The notes under the pieces were generated by a model. The model was not told the origin of the DNA, did no database searches, and worked only from the letters and a program-made list of their open reading frames with translations. 64,000 nt of DNA from Adenanthera pavonina (Eukaryota > Streptophyta > Magnoliopsida > Fabales > Fabaceae): assembly GCA_026686845.1 (NCBI GenBank), contig JAIVEN010000008.1, positions 32,182,501 to 32,246,500 of the forward strand. The letters are read 5' to 3'. Every line of letters begins with the position of its first letter. The stretch's first letter is position 1. This document shows positions 55,856 through 64,000 of this stretch, piece after piece. Both the position numbers and the translations under genes were made by a program.

Positions 55856-56559
55856 TTAGGCTAATGAAATTTGTAGCCGAATATTTTTCTCATACTTGCC
55901 CTTAATTAATGAAATACTATATTTGGGAGCACTTTTTCTTTAACGAGAAGCACTCCCAAAACCTTCGGAATTGCTTCAGAAAAGCTCCAATGCTCTAAAA
56001 ACAGCATTTTCTTTCATTTTTTTTCCAAAAAAAAAAAAGAATTTTCCAAAGGTCAATTTTATTGTAATGTTTTATTATATGTGTGAGGTGAAATTAAAGC
56101 TGAACATCAAAATTAGCCTGGACCCAAAAAAATATCAAAAGTAGCTTTATGCACGCTTTAATGTTGATGATTTTTTAAAGTAATACTTAGCTAAAAGTAT
56201 TAGCTAACTTGAATACAAATATTACACCGATTAGCTAATAGAAATCCTACAATCAGTTAGCTGAAAATAACAAACAATAAATAAAGAGAATAAAGGAGAA
56301 AAGCAAGAATACTACCTACATCCAATTTCCTTAAGAATACTCCAGAGATTTTTTCCTCTATAATATTAATCAAGTACAACTTAATTGATCAATACTCAAT
56401 AGTTCAACTAAGTTTTAGCATAAAACTTTCACAACACACATTGAGTAATGCTCAGTATTATATTTTTTATTTTCTAGCCAACGTCCAATTTCCTTCTAAA
56501 AGCTTGTCACGTATTGGTTGCTTCAATATTCACACATCTCAATTATCTTATGAGTAAAA
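55856..56559. other. Non-coding DNA
   Basis: AT-rich, with no gene. A CTTTTTCTTTAACGAGAAGC patch near 55930 stands alone. No repeats to other parts of the window were noticed. Confidence 0.5.
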
Positions 56560-57130
56560 TAACATGACGTCCCTTATATTTTGCATTAATTACAGGGATT
56601 TCTTACTGTTTAGAAAATTTATATTCTAGTTCAATCTATTAACACTATTAGAAATATTTCTAAAAGATTCTAAAAATATTATTTATTAATTAACAAATAT
56701 AATAACATAAATCATATGTACAAGTTTTTACCTCATTATATTAAATCATAACAATTACCAGTTATTCTTTTTTCTAAAAAGAAGTTTAAATAAATGTAAT
56801 TAAAATTTTTATAATTATAAAATTAATCAACTTGATAATATAATAAAAAATTCTAAAAATATATTTATCTAAAATATTTTTGGCTAAGATAAGTATTTAA
56901 ATTATTTTAAATATTAATTATTTATGTTAAATAGTGGTATTTCAGCCCAACCAAAAGTTTAATAATCTAATTTAATAGTTAATTAATGGTTGAACAGATG
57001 AAAATAGAATCTTTAAAATAGAGGGAGGTCTATGTAATATAACTTTTCATTTTAAGGAACATCTATATAGGTTTTCAAAATAAAAGAGAGATCATGCTAT
57101 TTTACTTTTATATTATTGCATTTTCATATG
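56560..57130. repeat. Old dispersed repeat, uninterrupted copy (CACTA empty site)
   Basis: It matches in order 9309-9373, 11883-12003 and 28243-28690, and so shows what that locus looked like before CACTA-1 and CACTA-2 arrived. Its ends form an imperfect inverted pair: TAAAATAACATGACGTCCCT on the left and, as complement of the right end, TAAAATAGCATGATCTCTCT. It is probably itself an old MITE-like element of about 550 bp. No coding frame. Confidence 0.75.
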
Positions 57131-57327
57131 AGTCACACCAATATTATTACAGATTTAATGCTCATATATTAATATATTACACGATTTTAAGAAGTATTCC
57201 ATCAAAGACACATGCAATTGACAATCAAAACACATGAAAGGTTAAGAAATAATTAAAATTACTCATTTTGTGATCATCAAAATTAATCAATACGATCTCT
57301 CAAGATCTCAGGCCTAGCAATTTTGGG

Positions 57328-57366
<39 letters not shown>
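57328..57366. repeat. (GA)n microsatellite
   Basis: About 18 GA units with one interruption, inside arm 2 of the inverted duplication and absent from arm 1. Confidence 0.95.
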
Positions 57367-57371
<5 letters not shown>

Positions 57372-58239
57372 TCCAAGGTCACAAAGACACAATTCATGCA
57401 ACCCCTTCCTACTATTATCGTACTTGGGGATTGGGGATGCTTTCAATTTTATATTCTTTCATCATTTAATTTTAAATAAGTTTTAAGGCAATAGGGAAGT
57501 TTTTTTTTTTGTGGAGAGGATCACCAGTTAAGACACGTGCATTTGAACGGAAGGCCGCCGGACGGCGTCTAGTATAAACCCAAGACCAACCAATAAACTT
57601 AACTGCCCCATCAGTCTCACGCCCACCGATAACGTTGACCGTTGTTTCTTCCTAAGTCAAACCCTCCAAAACCAAATAATCCATTTATGATTTTGACAAG
57701 CTCATCTGGTCCTTTTTTTTTCTTATTATATTTATATTTATATTTATATTATGATTTTTTTTCTTTTCGAACACAATTATTATTGTGAGTTCACACGCTG
57801 CCAAATATTCACACTCTGGATTCCACTTCTCAGTATCATTCGAATTTGGCTCCTTGCTTTGAAACTTTTGGGACCCTTTTTTGTTCATGGTTTTTTGGGA
57901 TTATTAGAATAAATTATCATAAAAAAAATATAATTGGTAATGTCATACTTTTTTTTTCCCGAAAGGTTGAAACATTAAATTTTTATTATTTTAACTAAAG
58001 AAATGATCAATTTATTTGGTTAGTCTCTTGCTCAGTTTTACTCCATGAATAGATGTGAGGTTTTTCTTTTTCTTCTTTTTTTTTTTCTTTTGGGCGTTTT
58101 GATGAAGAGTTAAGGTTGAATTATTGAACTTCAAATTTAAGGCTCGAGATTGATTATTCCTTTTGTTTTTCCTATGAAGACTTTATGTTCATTTATTGAA
58201 TATAAAAAGTCAAAGTTAGATTGAAATTTCACAAATATA

Positions 58240-58470
58240 CTTCTTTTTCCATTCCATAATATAAGTCTTACAAAAATTACACATATTAAAAAAATAAGTA
58301 AAGTTAATTGGTAGTCTTAAATTTTACAAAATAGTTATTGTGATACAAAAAGTGTCCTTCAATCATATTAATCAAAATATTAAAATGAGAGAGAGATGAT
58401 ATTTAAAAATTTAATATAATGAGAATAGTGAAATTTTGTAAAAAATCTTATAATATGTTATGGAGGGGAG
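58240..58470. mobile_element. Stowaway-type MITE inside arm 2
   Basis: It starts CTTCTTTTTCCATTCCATAAT and ends TAATATGTTATGGAGGGGAG, an inverted pair. TA precedes the left end. It interrupts the match to arm 1, which has no insertion at that point. Confidence 0.65.
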
Positions 58471-58778
58471 TGTTGGATAGCCTAAATATTTAAAAATTTA
58501 ACTTGAATTCTTAAATTTTACGAATTTTTCATGCAATTTAAATTGATAATCACATTAGTTCGTTAAATTTAATTTCAAACTTAAAAGTTTCCATCATATA
58601 TTTGTATCTCAAAGCTTTCAACTATAAGATCAAAGACAGTACAAATCCACAACAAGAAAGCCATGACAAAGCCTATACAAATAAAAGGGAAAAAAAAGAA
58701 AAAGAAAAATGAGAAGACAAAAAGGTTGATCATTGAAGCTAAAATATTAAATTGCATTAATTTTCAAAATAAAAACTA

Positions 58779-58990
58779 CTCTCCCCATTTTTTCTCAGCT
58801 GTCACTTTTGAATAAAATTTTTTTATTTATCTATTTAATTACTATTTTTCATTTATACCCTTAATTGTCATTTTAAATGTAAAAAAATAATATTAATTAT
58901 TCTTTTTTATCTATCACTTTCTTTAATGGCATGTTAGGAAATTAATCTATGTATTAAAATCTTAAACCACAGATCAAGAAATAGTGGAAG
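58779..58990. mobile_element. Stowaway-type MITE, TSD TA
   Basis: It starts CTCTCCCCATTTTTTCTCAG and ends AAGAAATAGTGGAAG, flanked by TA on both sides. 212 bp, non-coding. Confidence 0.6.
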
Positions 58991-60611
58991 TAGTGATAAG
59001 TCACATATTTTCATTATTTGTGTCCTTCATACTTAGGGTTATATTGTGTGATTTTGCTAAATTTTAGGTCTATAAATGTAATTCTCACATTTTAGCTGGA
59101 TTCACTGTTTAGTGTAATTTAGGGTTAAATCTTTGGAGTTATACTTATGTTGTGTTAATTATTCATATTCCATGGATTTGGGGCTTAATTTTTTCTATCG
59201 GAGTTATTTCCATTAATTTAAGTTAATTACATACTTCAGTAAGTCTAACAAGTTGATTAAATTAAGGATTTTAGGGTTATGCCTTGTAAGTTTTCTTTGG
59301 AAAGCTATCATTCCATTCACCGGTCGACATTTTCTACTAGCTTGTGCCATTAGTTTTTCACTCATGTTGTAACATAAAAACTCACTACTCTCGCTCCATT
59401 TTTTTCTTTGATCCCCATCTTGTGCTCAGTTAAAAGCTCACCTAATTTTAATTCTAATTTCCCTCAATGTTCTTGGACTCAATCACCCAACCACTATCTT
59501 AAGCATGTAATTAAGCCTAATTCTAATTATTTAATCTGGCCAAAGTAATTAAGCATTGAAAAGTAGAAAAGGTCAACATTTACTCAACCAGGGCTATTTT
59601 GGTCATTTTTCTTGGGAACCTAATTTCTCCCTATTTTCTTTGGGATTTTTAATTCCTTTCTTTTGCATTATTTCCAAAATATTTTCTCCCATTTTTAATG
59701 TTAAATTTGTTGTCATTAAGATCCCCAATCATGGTTCTTTTGTGATTATGAAATTAGACCTTAGTTTTATTAAATTATGTTACATGTGTTGCATTGCCAC
59801 ATTCACTACTATTTTTTGAACATTTTTTTATAGGTTTTGGGGCATGCCATGTGAGAAGCTTAGTTGTCATTTTGAAGGCATAAGTGGCGCCATTCTTCTC
59901 TCCTATTTGTTCTCATCATTTCTCCTATCCATATCATACTTACACACAAGCCCTTGACACCTCTTCCTTGACACATCATCACCACATCATCTCTTTTATC
60001 CTATTCATCCCTCTACTTAGGATCCACCTCAGCCCTATTTTGACAACTCATTGCCACCTCAATATTCTCCATTCCTCTCCCAAAAATACCCCTCATAACC
60101 TAACCTAAACCTAACCTAATTGAACCATATGTAAAAGCCTCTCCTTCAACACCTCCTCTCTTTTCCTGTTCTTTCTCTCTTCTACTTCTCAACGTGTTCT
60201 GCATTTTTCCAGCACTTTACTCCATTTACTCTGGCTTCTGCCTTTATTCCCACACCATTTCCTCCTTTCTTTCCATCATTCCTACCTTCCCTTGCCTTTC
60301 ACAACCTGCTTCCATTTTCACCTTCTCCTTGCTGTGGTTGAGAAGAACATCGCCATGAGAGATTAGGAGCAACTAAACCCATGGATTTGAAGCTTTTTCC
60401 ATCTTCTTCATGTGCTTGAATCATCATCCCCTCATCATTCTTTCCATATCCAAAAGCTCTCTTCCCTTCCTTGGTGGTGATTTTCACATTATGCAAGAGT
60501 GAGACTAGGTTGATCAACTATGGTGTGGGCAAGGAGATTGAAAGCATTGGGATGTTTTTTCAGACTCTCCTCTTCTTATTCTTGCAAATTTCCTTTGATT
60601 CTAGCCAAGGT
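58991..60611. other. Non-coding DNA, not assigned
   Basis: No gene recognised. The section 59880-60320 is C/T-rich on the plus strand and less AT-rich than its surroundings. Frames at 59884-60108, 60299-60517 (minus) and 60520-60792 have no family resemblance, and the last runs into the Cassandra LTR. It could be leader or LTR sequence of an unrecognised retroelement. Confidence 0.4.
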
Positions 60612-61036
60612 TGTAATGCCCGGTCGCTTCTTTGGGATTGATGACTGTCCCCACATACCAACACAAGTTCTTTCGGTGTTCTTTGTCTTCACTCACACAC
60701 CTCCTTCCCAGGAGGCCACCCATTTCAGAATTGCTCGAAGTCAAGATTGCTTAACTGAGGAGTTCTTAAGGAATAAGCTACCGAAAAGGTAGGTGCACTT
60801 TATTGGTATAGGTAGTACCTATCAATTTCTTTAAGCTATCCTTAATCGTATAGTCTCATACCTATACAGTGTTTGGATCCCTCTCATTCCGGTATGTGTT
60901 CGATTCATTCATATGCCCCTCCCGCTTAAAAGCATGCTAGGAGCCGCTCCTTGTTCGTACCTCATCACTTTTATCTCACACCCCATTTCTTGCACTGGCA
61001 ATCACTCCCCGCCCTCATCAGCGCCCGAATGTTACA
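60612..61036 (-). mobile_element. Cassandra (TRIM) solo LTR with 5S rRNA-like core
   Basis: Bounded by TGTAATGCCCGG and CCCGAATGTTACA, 425 bp. It carries the conserved Cassandra strings: AGCTACCGAAAAG, GTGTTTGGATCCCTCTCATT, CGATTCATTCATATGCCCCT, GAGCCGCTCCTTGTTCGT and TTGCACTGGCAATCACTCCC. Cassandra is a short non-coding LTR retrotransposon of land plants whose LTR holds a 5S rRNA-derived polymerase III promoter. The flanking bases AAGGT (60607-60611) and TAGGT (61037-61041) agree in four of five positions. No internal domain or second LTR follows, so it is a solo LTR. Orientation is inferred from the 5S core. Confidence 0.9.
60701..60768 (-). promoter_or_regulatory. 5S rRNA-like polymerase III promoter core of Cassandra
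   Basis: On the minus strand AAGAACTCCTCAGTTAAGC, then ATGGGTGGCCTCCTGGGAAG. Plant 5S rRNA has AGAACTCCGCAGTTAAGC and ATGGGTGACCTCCTGGGAAG. It is a 5S-derived fragment, not a functional 5S gene. Confidence 0.85.
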
Positions 61037-61520
61037 TAGGTCATGGTGATGGATTTGATGGATTAATTTGTAATGAATTTGATGCCAAATTGTCGGAACC
61101 TCTTGTATTAGACTTGTATTAATGATTTTTTCTTAATTAATATATGTTGATTTGAGTTCATGTTCTTGCTTTCTTCCTATGATATTATTTAGATTAATTC
61201 AATGTTATTAGACGTAATTTAGGTGATATCATGTGTGATATTGCTTAATTAGGTCTTAATTTTTTAGATTAGGCTTAATTAAGTGATAATTCTTAATTTT
61301 TTTAGATTTAATTTGAGGAATAATTAACATCCTAATTAAGTTAATTTATTATTTTCAATAAGTTTAAATGATTAATAAACACTAAGGCAGACTTTTGTTA
61401 ATTGAACACTTAAATTGAATTTAATGGGTAAGTTCTTGGATTGGCTGGTCACCAAGAAAGAGTGAATTGGATGGAATAAAATTTTTCACCTTTTGAAGAA
61501 CTACCCAATGATACAGTGAT
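61037..61520. other. Non-coding DNA
   Basis: AT-rich, repeating TAATTAGG / CTTAATT strings. No gene. Confidence 0.5.
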
Positions 61521-61985
61521 GGCTAAAAACCAAACACCACATATCATCTTTGACAGTTGCTTAAACACACGACATCAACTTCTTGTAGCAAGAGATTACA
61601 TATTGGAGTTCAAAGTACCATGATTATCTTTATCTTGACAAAGCCTGATAGGTGAACCCTTATGGAACCAATCCAAAGAACCCACTTTGATGTATTAGAC
61701 AATCAGAATGTCACAAACAAGAGATGCTGCAAACTGGACAGCAAAGAACGATGAAAAATGCACAAACAGTGAACACAATAAGGAAAACAAATTAGAAACA
61801 AAAGAAAGATGTTGGACTAGATGGAATAGAACCCAGGAGAACCCGTCTCTTGAACCCCAGTTTTGGTGACGCTGCAAGAATTGACCGATCCTTGATAAGT
61901 CATAATTTTGCTCTCTAACACTCAAAGAATGCAAGAGTAACTCACAAAAGTCTAAAACTTTATTAATCAAAATCTGTAAAAAAAA
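61521..61985 (-). repeat. LTR-like segment, inverted copy of 47.58-48.01 kb
   Basis: The reverse complement carries the same blocks (GTTTTAGACTTTTGTGAG-type, TTGCTGTCCAGTTTG, CAACTGTCAAAGATGAT) and extends about 60 bases past the point where the other copy is cut. A minus-strand frame at 61695-62054 is an accident of this repeat. Confidence 0.65.
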
Positions 61986-62504
61986 TGTTAAATCAGATGT
62001 TTTGATTATTCTAAAACGAATAAGCCTGGGAGATCCAATATCAAAGGAACACAAGTGAAATGAAGAATAAAGTTGGAGCTTCCTGTTGATTGAAGAACTG
62101 TTTCACACATACTTAAGGAATTTTTCTGTAAAAGAAGGTAGTTGAGCTTTGAATTTCAATTAACCCAATGTTAAATGAGATAACTAATTGAATGATTAGT
62201 TCTTGACTCATAATTTCAAAATGATTTTCAAGAAAAGAGCTATCTAATGAGGATAAAGGTTCAATCTCAAACTAATTCTAAGTGCTCAATTGGTTTTCAT
62301 GAGAATGTTTTAGCTTATGGGAATAAGATCTCAATTTCAAAGATGTTTCTAAGTGTTTATCTTGTTTTCCAAATAATATTTTACCTTATATGCATAACCA
62401 TTTAAGGTTATGGGAAAAAGACTCAATCTCAAAGCTTTTCCAAAGTCTATCCCTCAATTTCATGAAAAGGGATTGAGGTTATCCGCATAACACAGCTTGG
62501 GGAT
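61986..62504. other. Non-coding DNA with internal near-repeats
   Basis: Imperfect repeats of about 90 bp, with CTCAATTTCAAAG / AAGTGCTCAATTGG / GGGAATAAGA strings, occur between 62210 and 62490. No gene. It probably belongs to the LTR at 61521 (U3 side). Confidence 0.45.
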
Positions 62505-63721
62505 TGTAACATCCTACCTCCTGACACCTCCAGATTTGACCAAAAACTTTGGAAACCAACCAAACAAAACCCAACCAACTCAAAACAACACCCTAAACCT
62601 TCAGAGCAGCGGGAAAAACACACAAAAGCACCAAAAAGTGGGCTGGACTCTTGAGCCGCGATGCCCCATGCTGATATCCCATATTAGCAACTTCCATACT
62701 CCGGGGTGAACTTTCAACGCGCATAACTTTATGCTCCGACCTCCGATTGACTTGATTCTAACTCCTACAAGTCAATCTAGTCCTAATCTAGCCATAGACA
62801 CCACTTTCACCTTAGTCTAACTCCGTATGGAGATTCTGGATCCCTGTCACCATTTTGGCCACTTATTGACCAAAATTCACCACTAACCACCTCCAATTGC
62901 CACCAAAGGCAACTAGTCGCTCAAAGACCATTCATATGGGTCCAAAACCGCTAAACTAATTTGTCCAAAGAGGTTTCACCCCAAAGGAATCACTCCTTTG
63001 AGATTCGACCCCTTGGAACCTCAACTGGACAAACAGGCTACAGGCCCCAAAACACACCAATCAGGCCCAAATACACTTTTCCTCACACATAGCACATACA
63101 CACAACATACATACTACAAACAACCTCTTTTCCACATATTTCCATGCATACAACTATCCATACAACCTTACAATTTTATACATTCGTTACAAAACCTTCT
63201 ATCCTACTTGGCACATAATACATTATCTAATATTACAAATACTACATAAACTAACCCCACTTGCGTAGCTACTCCCGCGTCTTCTCAGGACTAATGCTAG
63301 AACCGTCACCTAAAAGGTTAGTTCATGGGAGAGAGGTGTAAGATAATTTCTCAATAACTGGGGACAACCACACATAAACATATATATACATACATATAAC
63401 TCATGCAACACATAAATGCAATGTGAAATGAATGGTATGCATGTCGCCCTCGCAGGGACTCCATCCTTATCCTCCCAAACATATATATATATCCAACCTT
63501 ATCCTCCCTAACGTATATGTATATCCAACCTTATCCTCCCTAACATATATATATAATCATACATCATATCATCATCACATCATCACCACTCCATCCGCCA
63601 TATATCACAGTCTCATAATGTCATGTGGTGAAACTAATATATCATCATATCATCATCATCATAATCATCATAATGTCATGTATGCATCATGTTATACCGT
63701 ATCAATATCATCATCGCATAT

Positions 63722-63754
<33 letters not shown>

Positions 63755-64000
63755 TCACCGTGTGCATACCACAATATATGTAAAAACAGTACACACAAAC
63801 ACATCAATATCGTGGTACGAAAGAGACATGCATATCTATACATAAATATACGTACTATCATACAATATGGACAATACAATATAAAAAAACATCCGGTTAC
63901 CTCACCTTGTCAATACCGTGCTCACACGAGTTCCACAAGCTTTCTTGAATTGTCCAACACGCTTGAACCCCTCTCAGTTAACCAAACAACTTTCATAATA
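62505..64000 (-). mobile_element. Ty3/gypsy LTR (copy E), cut by window end
   Basis: It begins TGTAACATCCTACCTCC and shares with copy B the blocks CTCCGACCTCCGATTGACTT, CCAATTGCCACCAAAGGCAA, ATATCGTGGTA and GTTACCTCA. It is reversed relative to the element at 48.0-55.4 kb. The right end lies beyond the window, so it may be a solo LTR or the edge of a full element. Confidence 0.85.

Larger units (their letters stand above)
57200..58740. repeat. Arm 2 of inverted segmental duplication
   Basis: Reverse-complement match to 39480-41190. Reading plus, it has a G-box ACACGTGCA (57533), GGCCGCCGGACGGCG (57552), a TATA-like AGTATAAACC (57571), CCAATAAACTTAACTG (57590) and the conserved AACGTTGACCGTTG. 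The G-box/TATA order would suit a promoter reading rightwards, but the TATA-like string is not conserved in arm 1. A short minus-strand frame near 58663 (MAFLLWICTVFDLIVESF) has a partly conserved counterpart in arm 1. I do not recognise it. Confidence 0.7.

Noticed and set aside
59884..60108. Histidine-rich 74-codon frame
   Set aside because: C/T-rich low-complexity DNA without motif or homologue in the window.
60701..60768. Functional 5S rRNA gene
   Set aside because: Only the middle and 3' parts are 5S-like, with several changes, and the surrounding sequence is Cassandra LTR.
63432..63734. 100-codon His/Ser/Tyr-rich frame
   Set aside because: It is produced by CATCAT and TATATA runs in a gypsy LTR; the same runs occur in the other LTR copies.

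Overview
The window looks like transposon-rich intergenic DNA from a flowering plant, probably a eudicot. The DNA is AT-rich and I see no intact host gene and no tRNA gene. It carries element types typical of angiosperms: a SIRE/Maximus-like Ty1/copia element with a third ORF, a Del/Tekay-like Ty3/gypsy element with ~1.9-2.5 kb LTRs, a plant L1-type LINE with a DUF4283 ORF1, CACTA elements, Stowaway-type MITEs and a Cassandra LTR with a 5S rRNA-like core. The only recognisable host coding sequence is an exon fragment of a 1-aminocyclopropane-1-carboxylate (ACC) synthase gene at 30.6-30.75 kb.

Layout, left side. 0.6-2.7 kb: copia LTR of the SIRE-like family, cutting a minus-strand LINE (2.67-6.5 kb). 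The LINE is itself split by a truncated gypsy element (LTR, PBS, start of gag; 4.37-5.91 kb). 6.6-7.65 kb: a long inverted-repeat (foldback) element. 9.0-28.7 kb: one old dispersed repeat broken by two CACTA elements. CACTA-1 (9374-11882, TSD CTA) is compact. CACTA-2 (12004-28242, TSD TAT) is swollen to 16 kb by a 10.4 kb copia element, a 716 bp Tourist-like MITE and a 2.46 kb gypsy solo LTR. A second copy of the same old repeat at 56.56-57.13 kb preserves the empty site. 28.83-30.6 kb: a third CACTA-like element (TSD AAT) abutting the ACC synthase exon fragment.

Layout, middle. 31.6-33.0 kb: a foldback structure whose arms are tandem ~88 bp repeats. 33-44 kb: mostly non-coding DNA with MITEs, a SINE-like piece, and one arm (39.5-41.2 kb) of an inverted segmental duplication whose other arm is at 57.2-58.7 kb.

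Layout, right side. 44.43-46.89 kb: gypsy solo LTR with a perfect AAAGA target duplication, inserted into the tail of another gypsy element. 48.0-55.4 kb: a nearly complete but dead gypsy element (gag, protease, RT-RNase H, integrase). Most of its in-frame stops are explained by single C-to-T or G-to-A changes. 60.6-61.0 kb: Cassandra solo LTR. 61.5-62.0 kb: inverted partner of an LTR fragment at 47.6-48.0 kb. 62.5 kb to the end: another gypsy LTR, cut by the window edge.

No pathway is encoded here. The value of the window is its layered insertion history, which several target-site duplications and one paralogous empty site allow to be ordered. All similarity statements rest on reading the sequence by eye; no alignment or database search was run.
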